A DNA stretch of 64,000 nt from NCBI GenBank assembly GCA_900404475.1, contig OUQQ01000012.1:32722-96721 (forward strand), in the 5' to 3' direction. Positions within the stretch are counted from its first letter, which is position 1; each line of letters begins with the position of its first letter. This document shows, one piece after another, positions 32,167 to 44,506 of this stretch. The position numbers and the translations under genes were made by a program. The notes beneath the pieces are model-generated. The model worked only from the letters and a program-made list of their open reading frames with translations, did not search any database and was not told the DNA's origin. The DNA comes from Spongospora subterranea. Taxonomy: Eukaryota > Endomyxa > Phytomyxea > Plasmodiophorida > Plasmodiophoridae.

Positions 32167-34638
32167 ATGATGGTGTTGGCCAGGAGAACCTGGAGACGAT
32201 GCCTGACCAGCATCGCCCGCGATTCCATCGCCGTTGATGTCCTGATTGTGGGCGCCGGCCCGGCTGGTCTCTCGGCCGCCATTCGCCTCAAACAGCGCCG
32301 CGCCGACCTCAACGTCTGTGTGATTGAGAAGAGTGGTGAACTCGGGTCCCATATTCTATCCGGCAATGTGTTTGATCCTCGGGCTCTCAATGAATTATTG
32401 CCGGATTGGCGCTCAACTCAGGTATCAAACACGTTATTTAACTTCAAACCGATCGTGGTTTTTGTTTTGGCCATCGGGGGCGTCCGCTGATGATCAAATG
32501 ATGTACAGGCGCCATTACAGACGGAAGTGACCAAAGATCGGTTCAGGTATTTACCGAATAGTTCATGGTCGATACCTGTTCCCATACCGCCAGCGTTGCA
32601 TAACGCTGGGAATTACGTGATCAGCCTGGGACGACTTGTACAATGGCTTGGCGATAAAGCCATGGAATGGTAACACGGGCCAATTGTGTCTCTGCCGGCG
32701 ACGATATTGACTCTTTTGCTGTCGATTAGCGGTGTTGATGTTTATCCCGGTTTCGCAGCCAGCGATGTAATTTATGATGATAAAGGCGCTGTTGCCGGCG
32801 TAGTCACCCGTGATTTCGGTATCGGGAAAGACGAACAACATAAAGGTCGTTTGGGGTATAATTTGGGGTAATTAGGAACTGATTCCATTGTAGATAATTA
32901 TCAGCCCGGGATGGAGCTACGCGCATCTCAGACAATATTCGCTGAAGGCGCGTGTGGCTCGTTAACTGAACAAGTTATCGATCGGTTCGATCTTCGCGCC
33001 AATTGCGACCCTCAATCGTATTCTATTGGGTTGAAGGAAGTAATATCCCATTCTTTTCCGTGTTTTCGTTAATTAGTGACCGAAAACATCTTATTGTTAT
33101 CGATATCGTACCGAGATGTTTCCTGAAGTTTACGACCTGATTCGCTGTTTACCAACTTTCTGTCATAGCTTTGGGAAATCGATCCCAGCGTTCACCAACC
33201 TGGCTCGGTTCTGCATACATTGGGATGGCCGTTGCCCAACGCGATTTACGGTGGCTCGTTCGCCTATCACTTTGACCCGAACCTGTTATCGATCGGTTTC
33301 GTCGTCGGTCTGGACTATCAGAACCCATATACACATCCCTACAATCTCTTTCAAGTCAGTTTCTCCAATTCATTCTGTAATGCACTGAGTTTGTAAACAA
33401 TAAGTATGTTTTCAATGTTTTACGAATCAACGTTTGTCATACTGTTTGAAAAAAGTTGATCGACTTTCAAGAAACGCCTGGTCGGTTAGTTCTGTCCCCA
33501 ATTTTTACCAGGACCGCTCACCTATTCACCCTAGTGAATCGTAGGAATTCAAACATCATTCGTCCATCAGTCCAATGCTGAAGAATGGGGTCCCTATTGG
33601 TTATGGCGCACGGGTCATATCCACAGGCGGCTTTCAGGCAATCCCCAAGCTGACGGTTCCAGGCGCGTTGCTGGTCGGCTGTGCTGCAGGTTTTCTCAAT
33701 GTCCCTCGCATCAAGGGCACGCATACGGCCATGAAATCCGGCATGGTCGCCGCCGATGCGATCGCTGACAAACTAAAATCCACCGACAACGTTCAGGGAG
33801 CGGAAGTCTCAGATTATGAAGACATGATCAAATCATCATGGATCTGGTCCGAACTCAAAGCTGTTCGCAATGCTAAACCAGCGTTCAAAAAGTTCGGGGG
33901 AACGTTAGGTAACTCGCCTCTGCACAAAATTATCCCATTTTTATAATTCCTGTTTTCTTGTTTTCTTTCAAGTTGAGCTGTAGCGGCAATGTGCACATTT
34001 TCGTCGTCGAATCTACAGAACACCACTCAATTGAACGTTCGATTGTTGATTCTCCAATACAGGTGGTATGATGTACAGCGGATTGGAGCTTTTGATGTTG
34101 AAGGGCCGAGAGCCATGGACATTTCACAACAAATCCTGGGATGCGGATCGTACTCGGCCTGCCGAATCGTATTCTCCGCCCTCCGGCAATTTCCGCCCCG
34201 ACAACCGAATCAGTTTCGATCTGTTGACCAATCTCCAGCGTAGCGGTGTTCGTCACGAAGAAGATCAGCCGGTATTGCAATCCCGCTTCGGCTGCGTTTT
34301 CCGTGGTGTTTCCAATTGAACCTGTTCTGTTTGTTACATTTGAGAATGACGATTATCTATCTGACATGTTTAATTTTAGGGTCATCTTCGGTTTCGCGAA
34401 GGAAAAAAGAGTTCTTTTCCCGTCGAGGAAAGTCTGAAAGTCTATGGTGGTCCAGAGCAATACTTCTGCCCGGCGAAAGTGTATGAGTATGTCGATGCCG
34501 GGGCCGAAGGACGTAAACTGCAGATCAATGCCGCCAATTGCGTACATTGCAAGACGTGCGACATCAAGACGCCAGGACGATTCATCCGTTGGACTGTCCC
34601 TGAAGGAGGTGGCGGTCCAAGTTATACTAATCTGTAAT
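32167..34638 (+). CDS. ETFDH: Electron transfer flavoprotein-ubiquinone oxidoreductase
   Basis: Mitochondrial inner-membrane flavoprotein passing electrons from ETF to ubiquinone. The start [13 protein letters not shown] is presequence-like. Exon 1 has the FAD motif [19 protein letters not shown] and [21 protein letters not shown]. Further exons give [146 protein letters not shown] and [20 protein letters not shown]. The 4Fe-4S cluster cysteines are intact (YFCPAKVYE, then [12 protein letters not shown]), and the protein ends [13 protein letters not shown] at the normal family C-terminus. At least seven short introns. Near-complete agreement in order and content makes this call firm. Confidence 0.95.
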
Positions 34639-34792
34639 ATACAACAACATTCAGAATTCATGGTCGGGTAAACCCAATTGTGGAAATATCAGGAAGACGC
34701 TGTAGTTGAAAAAGCGCCGATAATGACAGTGGGGGAAGTTAAAGCAACAAATCTGTATAATTGTATTGGGAAAATTATTGACGTTGGAGTCG

Positions 34793-36652
34793 TTATTCAT
34801 CGTCGTCAGACGTAGCTAAACCAGCGTACGGGTTGGTGGAGAATGACACTGAGGACGGCGGTAAGTTGAACTCGGTGGGGGAGAAAGGACGTCGACCACG
34901 GTTCGATTCAACTGTCGGTGTAGCTGAACGTGTAGGAATCGTCGATCGCTTAGGGCGGCGACCTTTACCACGACGACTCGTTTCAAAACCTGACGGATCA
35001 CCTGATGGTTGATCTTCGACGGAACGAGGTGTGTTTGCAGACTTCGTCGGTGATTCCACTACGTCTTGCGTCTTCTTCGGTGATGAGGACGGTTTCCGCG
35101 ACGGCGCTGCTCTTGGAGACGGCGATTTTTGTTCTGGCTGCGATACCGGCGTTGACGGAATACTAAGGCTCTGAACCTGAACTAAAGCACGATTCGGTTC
35201 GTCATCCTTGGGCGTTTCCGACGGATGCTGGTCAGTAGACGTTTGAGCGGATTTCTGTTCAGCAGGTTGTCTAGGCTCCCAATGTAAATTCCTGGGGCCA
35301 CGAACAGGTTTGGAAAGCGGTTTTGAGTGATCATTACTGTTGCCTGGCTTCCCGTTATGATTTCTCCTAGGATCTTCATCGTGATTGTGTCGGGAATGAC
35401 CATGATGGCCCTGCTGTGTTGTCCATTGCTTAATCGGTCGGGAGTTCCCAGATGATGATTCATGGTCTCGATTCCCGCGCGAATTGTTGTCGCGGTTTTG
35501 ATGCTCGTTCGAAGGCCTACTATTCTGCCTTGACGGGTCGGAACCTTTATCCTCATTGGAACGAACGGAAGTAGGGCGAGTCTCTTGCTGACCCCATGGT
35601 CTATTTGATCTGGAAGTATTCGATGTCACCGGTTCTAGATTGGGTCGTCCTTGGGTGTGGATTGCCGATTTGCTCGCTCCGGCAGCATCCGAATCTTTGT
35701 CGGAACCGCGGTCTTGAGCTCCCCATGGGTTAATCGGTCTGGAACTCTCCGACACTTCAACATTCGGACGCCTTTGGTCGTTGCCTTTGTTCTCAACTTC
35801 ATGAACTGGTCGAGAGAATTTCGCGGGTGGGGACCTTAGAGGACCTTGTACAACCGGAACATGGCGCCGCTCTTCCCGGATTTCTTCTGATTTCTTAGGC
35901 GACGCCAATGCGCGAGCCTTCTCTGCTTCCGCTATCTGCTCTTTTTCTTTGAGAATTTCTTCACGTGTACGACCTCCTCCAAAAAGCTGGGAGGCCGAAG
36001 CCGACGCCTTAATACCGACGGCAACTGCCTCAGGTTCTACCTGGCGCTTCAATAAATTAAGCTTAGGCCGCTCAGCGGGAGGTGCCTGGGACGGCGCCGG
36101 TCCACGAGAATGAAAGGGCGGTCGGGACAACGGCCCATTCGATGAATGAGACCGGACAGGAGGGCGAGATTGCTGCCGATAAACTTCAATGCTAACGACG
36201 CGACCAAGGTGCTGTTGTCCTGAACGATTCAGGGCTGCATCAAGGCCAGCGACGTCGGCAAACTCCACATACGCGAACCCTTTAGGCCGATTAAATGCCT
36301 GAGGCATCTCGATGTTGACAATCTCGCTGGGGGCAAAAAAGCGAACCAGATCATCAGGTTTACATTTGAAACTCAGATTGTGGCACTCTGCAACAAACGG
36401 CGGAGACGTCTGCATGCTACGACGCAACGGAGCGCGCTCCGGCTCGGAATCAACAGCATCTCCAACGATCTCATCTTCGGCGTAATATTCGGGCTCATCT
36501 ACAGCGTCGGCCCAGGACGTGGAGCCACCAGCCGTCACTAAAAACTGCTCCAATGTCGGCAGTTCAGTCCGCATTGCGGATGGGAGCTTATTCATGCCCG
36601 GGCCCAGACGATTTTGGCTTTGCTTGGGAAGGTCGTTCACTTGAAAGAACAA
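34793..36652 (-). CDS. eIF4B-like RNA-binding protein
   Basis: Long intronless frame (619 residues, or about 600 from the Met at 36595). It has a SWADA motif near the N-terminus, then one RRM (RNP-2-like AECHNLSF; RNP-1 KGFAYVEF), then ERPKLNLLKRQ, then FGGGRTREEIL followed by a charged helix (KEKEQIAEAEKARAL). This order, SWAD-RRM-ERPxLxL-FGG, is the eIF4B layout. The remainder is disordered, rich in Arg, Asn, Ser, Pro and His, with repeated R-P-W-G-Q/N-P-W-G type elements, and ends with an acidic SDDDE. It likely helps eIF4A unwind mRNA during initiation. Confidence in the RRM is high; the eIF4B assignment rests on motif order. Confidence 0.78.
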   Translation of the reverse strand: MFFQVNDLPKQSQNRLGPGMNKLPSAMRTELPTLEQFLVTAGGSTSWADAVDEPEYYAEDEIVGDAVDSEPERAPLRRSMQTSPPFVAECHNLSFKCKPDDLVRFFAPSEIVNIEMPQAFNRPKGFAYVEFADVAGLDAALNRSGQQHLGRVVSIEVYRQQSRPPVRSHSSNGPLSRPPFHSRGPAPSQAPPAERPKLNLLKRQVEPEAVAVGIKASASASQLFGGGRTREEILKEKEQIAEAEKARALASPKKSEEIREERRHVPVVQGPLRSPPAKFSRPVHEVENKGNDQRRPNVEVSESSRPINPWGAQDRGSDKDSDAAGASKSAIHTQGRPNLEPVTSNTSRSNRPWGQQETRPTSVRSNEDKGSDPSRQNSRPSNEHQNRDNNSRGNRDHESSSGNSRPIKQWTTQQGHHGHSRHNHDEDPRRNHNGKPGNSNDHSKPLSKPVRGPRNLHWEPRQPAEQKSAQTSTDQHPSETPKDDEPNRALVQVQSLSIPSTPVSQPEQKSPSPRAAPSRKPSSSPKKTQDVVESPTKSANTPRSVEDQPSGDPSGFETSRRGKGRRPKRSTIPTRSATPTVESNRGRRPFSPTEFNLPPSSVSFSTNPYAGLATSDDDE

Positions 36653-37503
36653 TATACAAAGATGGCGATCAGATTGCGGACTAATTTCCTCGGACTTTAT
36701 CCCAGTGGGGAAAACGATGGAGTTGTAGCGGATACAATATCAGGGAAAGGGGCGATGGGCCGTTGCCAGGGAGAGATTGATAGTGACGTCCCCTTTGGTG
36801 CCGGTCGAGGGGGGTTACGGGCACTGTCCAGAGGATGACAGTGGGATGGGACCGGGACTGGTCGAGGGGGTTCAGACATACCTATATCAGATAGCGGGAC
36901 AAAATTACAGGGGGTTTATCGGATTTACTACGAATTTGGAAAATGAATTTCTCGCAAAATCATCGTCGTCACCCTAAGTTTCAACAACTTCGTCGGTGCT
37001 GGTGTTCCCATAATAGCTTGCAAGACGTTGCCATTGCGTCTTTGCAGCAAGTTCATGTATCGCCAAATTGGTATCGGATATATGCATGCGAAGAAACTCA
37101 GGACATTGTCAGAGTTTGCCAGCCATCGCTGCTGTAGGATATTTAGGCATTCACACGTTCGGTTTGCATTCCAGATGCGCTTGATGATATAAACGCATAT
37201 CGACATCGTCCGCCAGATACCGGAGCCTTCACGGTTAATTGTGGCCCGATTTCTGTTAGCAGCACCTGAAAATTTCACATAGTTCTTTTTTTAATTTCTG
37301 TACAATCAGTATCCTTAATATTGGATTCTCCATTCTGCGGGTTACAGCTGGAACCATCGGAAAACGAATTACCACAATCGATAACTGCTTGCTAAAGCGA
37401 TATGAAAACTGTTCCGAATAGTATTAGAGTTAGATTTGTGAATATGTATATTAAAGCCAATCGTCCCTGCGATTACGTGATGTGGTTACAAAGAGTTGAC
37501 ACG
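36653..37503. other. Intergenic between eIF4B-like and GET4 genes
   Basis: A minus frame at 36928-37278 follows a possible AG acceptor but has no recognisable motif or partner exon, so I do not call a gene. The rest contains the eIF4B-like promoter (TATCAG/GATGGCG-type sequence). Confidence 0.35.
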
Positions 37504-38826
37504 TTAAGCTGGGCTGTCAATTAAATTGGAGAATAAATCCGAGAAAAGCCCCCCTCTGTTTCCTGATTGAATATTGAAAATTTTTTCACCAATCTGATCC
37601 ATATACTAAATTGATAACTGCTTCAGTTACCAAATTTGAACATTACTATTAGAAGCTTACGGTTTCAAAGGCAGAATCTCTTTTCAATGATAACGCATAT
37701 TTCGATCGCAGCATCTGAAAAAGCCCTGTGGAGTTCCGTCGAACCGATTCAACTACTAAAAAAAATTAGCATGCAAAAAGATGTTGACGGGGCATTACGG
37801 AATTTGGTAAAACTCATTAGTGGAGTTTTGAGGAGAGGTGTTATATCCCCTGCACGGGCAAGATCTAAGATACGAAGAGCCCCAGAGACGTCTTCCAGAC
37901 ACAAATACCTATGGAATTCAGTATAGTAAATAGAAAGGAAGGAAACGAGAGCGGTTTACTAACTGAATAACGGTTCTGGCGATGAGCAAATCCTGCTCGC
38001 TTTTGTACACATGATGGCTCCATTCAGATAGCAACTCATAATGCAAATCACAGTCTTTCGCTCTAAGCAAATGTAAATTGGCATCGCCAAAAGCGCCAAC
38101 AGAGCGGAAGTGCAGAGCCAACTCTCGATGCAACGTTGGATCGCCGCCGGAAGTATCAAACTGATAAGACCATCTGTTCGGATCATTAATATTATGTTCA
38201 AGAATTTCCAACAAATATACTGTACTTAATGGCAGCTTTCATGAAGCCCACCTTGGAAACGCAATTAGCCCCAGGAAAGGATCGAAACACATCTACGATC
38301 TTATCTGAAATTTTCTTGAGAACATGAATAGAGACATTTGGAAATGTTTACCAATAATCTCTGCTGTCATGGGGACCTTTCCAATTGTCAAAATGTTGAT
38401 GAAGGACATAGAGAGTTTGGCACCAGCATTGCCCGTTCCTGTGGTTAAAAGTCGCTGAGCGCCTTGGTAAGCGACGTCAGATGCTTCTGAAAAAAGCTTG
38501 TCGGAAGACAAACGTGAACATATTGTTGAATATCTGAAATTCAGAAAGTCACTACTAGAGATATAAGAGCACAACTAAAAGTGTATTTGGATTCGAAGGA
38601 GTTCAGAGAACTAATTTCCCATTATTAATGGCTTGAATCATGGCATAGAAATGTACGCAAAACAAGAAATAAACCAGATATCAGAGCTACAGCTCAGAAG
38701 CAACCACCGAAAAAAATCGGTTTTACCATCTTACATTTGTTCAGCTTCGTAAAATTTGCCCTCACCAATATACAGCTCAACTTTCGCTTCGAGGCGGGCG
38801 AAACGCTTATTGGGAGCGCTGGACAT
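37504..38826 (-). CDS. GET4: GET4 (TRC35), tail-anchored protein targeting factor
   Basis: Alpha-solenoid subunit of the GET/TRC complex that hands tail-anchored proteins to GET3. Exon 1 starts MSSAPNKRFARLEAKVELYI and ends FYEAEQM at a GT donor. Later exons: YQGAQRLLTTGTGNAGAKLS; then DPTLHRELALHFRSVGAFGD, HLLRAKDCDLHYELLSEWSH and SEQDLLIARTVIQ; YLCLEDVSGALRILDLA; LFQMLRSKYALSLKRDSAFE; and the terminal exon YMDQIGEKIFNIQSGNRGGL ending FSNLIDSPA. The order and the terminal Y-x-x-x-I-G...GGLF element match the family. At least six short introns. Start and stop are well supported; internal exon limits are approximate. Confidence 0.9.
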
Positions 38827-39690
38827 CAGGTCTACCAATGAAAAAAAAAGGGTTCTTCACTCCTCGACTCACTTCTGGAATGTGACACAGAACAGCAGCA
38901 CGTGGGAACGGTCAACACCCCACAAATGACAGTGATACACCACGGACTCACCACGGTGAAAACAAACACACAGGAAAACGGATGGGGTTGCGTTAGTACA
39001 GTGTTAGTACACTACAGCAAGTGGCTTGACTGTTGTTGAACACAAGGATGGGCAGTAACAGGCAGTAATGTTTGAGGTGTCACGAACAGTGATGGATTGA
39101 CCTATTTGACGTGAACCATGGGCTATTCATGGGCAATTGGCGGAATAATTTATTGACATATGCAATTATGTATTGACATTCGAAGGAAGATAGAAGAGCG
39201 GGTATCTGCCCGACTGTCGTCTATACGGCGACTGGACCCACCGTCATTGTTGATAAATATCTACATAACTAACGGACCAGTTAGTTTTTGGTTCTTGGAG
39301 TATTTCAAGAAATGAGGAAATGAAAATGTAAACCCTGTGCGCCATTCGCATAATTGGGCGCACACCCTTCGACCATCCGCTACGACCTGATCGTTGATTC
39401 AGGCCCACAATATCAGAAGCGGTAAGTCTTATTGGATGAGCATAACTCGAAGTCGGGCGGCCATTGAAAAATAGTTAACGACAGCGACGACTACGGTGGC
39501 CTAACCAATTAGGCCCCTTTGCAAGTGTGAAACATGGTCCTACCAATCGTCAATGAACTATACGTCAAAAGAACAGGCCGAGGGAACCAAGCTGATAGTT
39601 GTGATATCCTACAACATTTTGCCCCGTTGGCCGTTGGTGTAATGGGTTTTTGCGCCGGTCGGCAGTCAGTGTCGTACTGTATCGGGCATC
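38827..39690. other. Intergenic, no gene recognised
   Basis: No frame of note. It contains the GET4 promoter and the upstream region of the small gene at 39697. Confidence 0.5.
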
Positions 39691-39696
39691 GGTAAC

Positions 39697-39897
39697 ATGT
39701 CCGTGACGAGCCAAGTTGTGATCAATGGCGTCGAGATCATGACGACCACCATCTCCTACCAGGATTCCGACCAAGATCGACTCCAGGGAATGGTTCATGC
39801 AGTTAGCGAGATGCGTACCAGGACCCGGGAATTCTTCAACGTCGAACTGGAGAAAGAGACGGCGCTTCAAGATCGAGGTGTAAAGCCGCCTCAATGA
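39697..39897 (+). CDS. Small protein, GON7-like (KEOPS subunit candidate)
   Basis: 66-residue intronless frame. After a short N-terminus it reads TTISYQDSDQDRLQGMVHAV, then SEMRTRTREFFNVELEKE. The spacing of a short beta strand, D-x-D-x(1-2)-LQG, a helix with an M-x(n)-FF/LFD turn and a charged end resembles animal GON7, the disordered KEOPS subunit needed for the t6A tRNA modification. Similarity in so short a protein is suggestive only. It ends cleanly before a gene-free stretch. Confidence 0.4.
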   Translation: MSVTSQVVINGVEIMTTTISYQDSDQDRLQGMVHAVSEMRTRTREFFNVELEKETALQDRGVKPPQ

Positions 39898-40798
39898 CAA
39901 TCGGCGCTGAAACATGAGACCGAGCAGGATCAGAATATATATTTATATATCGTCAGGTAATTGTTAATCATAAACCACACTGTAATCTGATTATGAATCA
40001 GAAATGTTGCTCTGTTTTTTGCTTGAACGGCACTTTTTCAATTATTGAAAGCACTTCAGCGATGTTTAGACGGTTTGGAAAGGGGAAGAGCCTCATTGCA
40101 ATCGAGAAAGGGGCCGTAGTACACTCAAATATTTGCCGCTCATCTAACGATGACGATGCGCTACCTTGAGCTCCACAATCGGCGAGCGTTTTACGGTTCG
40201 TGGACATCCACAGCACTTATGGAGTATTCGGGGACGCCTTTGTCATTACCGAGCTCTGGATGAAACTTCAGTTTTCTCCAGGATTTAATCAATGTTCGCT
40301 AAATGTGCAGGTTGCAACCCGGGCCAATTCACGGCTAACTATTGGCGACGACTTCAATTGATCTTGGGCTTTGGGAAATCCCTAATGCCCAGTGAGATTG
40401 AATTTGAAGGCAGGAGATGGCTTCGTTTTGAATCTCCTGTTGTTCGGGCTACCTAGTTTCTTGACTTGAAATAATCGAGCTTCATCAAACATCCGACCCC
40501 AATTTCCGCTAAACATTAGCGGGTAATTAATAACGAGTAGATGGCTCAGGCAGAATTTCATCCTTCGGTTTGTGCAACTCAACAGTTTGGACTGATGCTC
40601 AACGGTCTAATGTGCAAACCTTCGAAAGATTTATGGATGGGTAGCAGCCTCAGTTCAATTCAACAATTTGGCGCAAGAAATGTTGGCTCTAAAACAATAC
40701 CGTCCATGTAAACAAATGTTGATTGTAAAGCGTAATCTGTCTCGTTTAGCACTGTTACTTTTGACACCGCTTTGTCGGGAACCGAAACTGAAACTAAA
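39898..40798. other. Intergenic, no gene recognised
   Basis: A minus frame at 39998-40216 and one at 40382-40582 lack recognisable motifs. I cannot exclude a small gene at 39998-40216. Confidence 0.35.
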
Positions 40799-41596
40799 TT
40801 AGCATTGCGATGATTGAATTTGTTTTATGATATCGTGAACATAATTGCGCCGTCTGACGATGTCTTCTGGAGTGATCCTTGTCGCAAATTGGCTTAGTTC
40901 CACGTCATTTCGCAACGAGCTAGCTATTCTGTCTGTCATCTCGATTACGAACACTCCACAGTCGTAAGAATTAGCCTAGACCCCGACGTAATTGTGTGCG
41001 CACCACAAATATTGATGATGAATGTACCTGTTGAGGACATTGTCCATCAACCATTGCTATATTTCGGCTCAGACAGTTGATAATTTGGTCAACGATTATT
41101 TGGGCGTAGGAGCGGTTGAATAACCCCATCGAATCGAAATAAACGAACTCATTGTTGGTGTTGTGTAAAACCAACAAGCTCCAGTGGCTTCCGCCACCAG
41201 CCCTTCGAACGTTGTCGCTGTTGTTAACCGGCATGAACACGATCTCGTATTTATCTAGCTCCAATGATTGCACAACATTCATTAGATCTTCTGGATCTGA
41301 ATAGGTTTTTCATCAAAAACAGCTCATTAAAAATACGCGCCGACAAACCTTTCTCGTGCATTATTATGAAGGCCGTCGCAGGATTAATAAACAGAAACTT
41401 GTACGGAGGCTCAGCGAACGTTTTAGTTTGGAACCAATCATAGACGAAACCTATGAATGTCTTAGCTCCTACCGAAGCGTATGCCCGAAACGAAGTCACC
41501 AATAAGGTTATCGTTGAACCATGCAGGTGCATCAATGAGGCATAGGTCACTAGGATACAACGTTGTGCCTTCGTAGCTAATCGTGTCCGACCCCAT
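40799..41596 (-). CDS. NEDD8-specific protease (SENP8/NEDP1-like, C48 family)
   Basis: Ulp1-type cysteine protease that processes and removes NEDD8. The start MGSDTISYEGTTLYPSDLCL and IDAPAWFNDNLIGDF match SENP8's N-terminus. Later exons give EIVFMPVNNSDNVRRAGGGS then HWSLLVLH (catalytic His), FVYFDSMG (catalytic Asp), a PQQ segment before an intron, then NSYDCGVFVIEMTDRIA (Gln/Cys of the active site) and the C-terminus ending IIKQIQSSQC. The PQQ-ANSYDCGVFV junction is in frame across a GTACAT...TCTAG intron. The length of about 215 residues is normal. An in-frame upstream Met at 41746 would add a hydrophobic stretch and is less likely. Confidence 0.9.
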
Positions 41597-41894
41597 GTTT
41601 TCAATATTTTCAAGGACCAGATGAAAAAAAAGGATCACGGAGCCTGTGGCTATGGTTTTACACCATTGTACACTCAGGTTTGTTGGTGAATTATTATCCA
41701 GCGTCAATGCCTGTTGACCGCATTTTTCGTGTTTTTTTTTTCTCAACGTTCAACAAATATGACTCGATTCTAGGTGCAACCTGGTGATTTGTGCCAGTCA
41801 ACCACCAGCTACTATAGGAATATCTCGCCACGTCGCTGGCGTTGTCCTGGGTCAAAGACAAAATTTCAGCGCGTTTTAAGTTTCCTGACTAACA

Positions 41895-42406
41895 ATGCGG
41901 GTGGATGATGTGAACGCTTGCGTCGCTATGTTATCGCAAGGCAAACTTCGCTCGCCGAAAATTGTGTCCCGGCAACACTGCACTTTCTGAATGCATTGCG
42001 ATTCTGAATGAAATTGATAACAGGCATCAGCGAGGGTAAGAGATTGAGTCCAGGCCCGAAAGTATTACAGTATTTCCTTCAAGATCACTACTATCAACGC
42101 CTCCTAAAGGTAAGAAATTCAATGATTTTTGTTGTTTGTTAATGATCAACCGCTATCATTGATGGATGAGTTCGTGCGCAAAGTATTCATAGCATGTTTT
42201 CGGGTCCGTAATATTATCAGGAGTAGAGTCCCCCCTTGATTCGACTCTTGGGTTGGAACAAGTACCAAGAATACCATATCTAAGATATCGTTCGCCTTGA
42301 AATCCCTGCCAGGAAGCCTATTCAACGTCAGAAGCTCATCGGTACGGTACCTGTTATTTTGCTACATATGCATCAAGAAATTATCGAAGGTAGAATTACC
42401 CCTTGA
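41895..42406 (+). CDS. Possible small multi-exon gene, unrecognised
   Basis: A frame starts MRVDDVNACVAMLSQGKL at 41895; other frames give ALSECIAILNEIDNRHQR before a GTAAGA donor, PGPKVLQYFLQDHYYQRLLK before a GTAAGAA donor, and a final IQRQKLIGTVPVILLHMHQE stretch ending with TGA at 42406. Consecutive good donors and helical, charged sequence suggest real exons, but the joins are not resolved and I recognise no family. It would be convergent with PTPA, 29 bp away. Confidence 0.3.
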
Positions 42407-42434
42407 TCACTGTTTGAATTGACATGATATTTTA

Positions 42435-44082
42435 TTACTCAGAAGAATATCGCAAAATGCTGCCGAATAGGAAATGTTGAACGACCTGAAAATCAACGGT
42501 CAGAATTTGTTATACGAGTCGGCAGATCAACTGACCGGAAACTTGTTTAAAACTTCTTTATAATACATGCGCAATAGGCCTGAATACGGAAAAAACAATC
42601 ATCACAAAACTTATTAACATGGGTATCATCACTGCGATTTACCTGAATTAACCTTTTCCCAAAATGGGACTGCCGAAATATCGTTCAACAGAGGAGCATA
42701 TTCTTCAAATCTGCCTCTTTTCATCTATGGAAATACATGTATGAACTTGTGAGGACCATGATCCGGAACAGTTCAACACCTTGGTGATAAAACGGATACA
42801 GCTGAAATATAAGTAATCGTCAACGCATTTATCAACAATGGCCTGGGAGTGTATCGAACTTGGCGTGATGCCATCGTTCTCGCAACCTGACACATTAAAC
42901 GTTCAGGCAGATTTGCAAAAGAAAACAGATAAAGAAAGTCAACCGAAGGGGATAACCTGTAAAATGTTTCCACCTTTCTAAAATTAAACTTCTGATATAG
43001 TCTTACCAATCAATTGAGAAGCTCCCCAGTAAAACGCCAGAAATTGGTAGTCATCGAGACCCCAGACACCTTTTGATCCAGCGGGTTCTAACCAATAAAC
43101 CTTTGCGAATGATTAGCACTGATTATTGAATAGAGCATTATGCAATAAATCACCGTCTGAAGTTTCCTCATGAGATTCAAATAATGGTGAAATACATGCA
43201 AAACGATAACAGGCAGATCATTTGGGCCGAACACACCAAGTTTCGCCAAGCAGAGAATGAAAGCTATGAAGTTGAGTTCATGCCCCGTTCCATAGTCGAT
43301 TCTGGTTTTATCGCCGAATGAGACCAGGAAATAAGGGACGACCTCAACAGTAGCGTCCAATAAATCGGCAGGTAATAACAATCTCAATAAATTCGGAGCT
43401 TCCTAATACTCTGTTCAGGCGGGCCATTGAGAGAATTGGTCTAATCTACCGATTCAAGACGCCCCAGCCATAAACGGAACGCTTTGTTCCCATAACGTTG
43501 AGCGCTTGCTAACGGAGGAATCTCGTCGATCCATTGCCCAATTCTGAATCATGTATAACTAAACAGCGCAACCTCGATAGATCCGAAAGAGTAAAAAACA
43601 TATTCAGATTACTTGGTGGAATTGTGCATTATTGAGATGAAGTAACACATCAGAAACACAGAAAAATGAGAAGTTTTCACACCCTGTGGAAAAAAAGGTG
43701 AAGAGAGCAAATGCAGATATCAATTTCGATGCAAATTGAAAAAGCGACAAGCGAAAAGACTAACAGGAATTGGAAGATGCTTGGAAGAAACCATGCAATG
43801 TTAGAAAGTAATGGTGGTAATGGCGGAAGGTGTCGTAACGGACTGGTCTAGAATCTGTGTGAGAGCGATGGCATGACGCGATGGCGTCGGACACGATGAG
43901 ATTGGCAATGAACGAACAGAGCCGTTCAGGGCCGTTAAGAAGGCGACTACTTCCCGATACGCAGGCGATGCCTGGAATTTGGAGAGGTCGGCGCGTAGGT
44001 CGGCTATATGCTTGATAGGCACCTGGAATCGCACCTGGGCCGCTGCCTCATCCCTATTGTTATCGCCATTCGCCGCCATCAC
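42435..44082 (-). CDS. PTPA: PTPA, PP2A phosphatase activator (peptidyl-prolyl isomerase)
   Basis: Activator of protein phosphatase 2A. Exon 1 (from 44082) gives [20 protein letters not shown] and [16 protein letters not shown], the family N-terminus. Further exons: [20 protein letters not shown] then [42 protein letters not shown] (the signature FGxxxRxDYGTGHE); CLAKLGVFG...[54 protein letters not shown] with [28 protein letters not shown]; and the last exon [16 protein letters not shown], stop at 42435. About eight introns. Order and motifs are complete, so the call is firm; splice sites are approximate. Confidence 0.94.
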
Positions 44083-44109
44083 ACTCCTAGCGCAATTATT
44101 GCATTATGA

Positions 44110-44506
44110 TTTATTATAAAGCGTGACGACTTGAGCCGAATAACAGTGATGACGGCGGACTACACAGACGCTGCAACTGCTTTCACAGGTAAATTGAACA
44201 GTATCAATGCATGGTCAATGGTAGAGTAGAGATACGATACAACCGTTGGTAAGTGTGGTGAAGATCACCATTCGTCTGGACTAACATTTGTATATGTAGT
44301 ACATATGGTTGTGAAACGAAGATTGCAGGGTCTACCGTAGTCTGGGTGAACATTGACCATGGACGGGGATCTGACTGAGAGTTGGCAACCTCGTTGAACA
44401 AACACAAGAGTATCTTCGAGTGGGTATAACTGGGCACAAAGAGTTTATAAGTTATTTAAGGTGAAATAAATAGAAGCGATGACAATAGCGCGGCGAAACC
44501 ACGATG
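44110..44506. other. Intergenic between CSN4 and PTPA
   Basis: A minus frame at 44204-44437 has no recognisable motif. This is the probable PTPA promoter plus the CSN4 3' end. Confidence 0.4.

Noticed and set aside
36877..36915. Plus-strand reading resembling the GET4 C-terminus (Y-x-x-I-A-G-Q-N-Y)
   Set aside because: The real GET4 terminal exon is on the minus strand at about 37504-37610 and joins in frame; the plus-strand string is coincidence.
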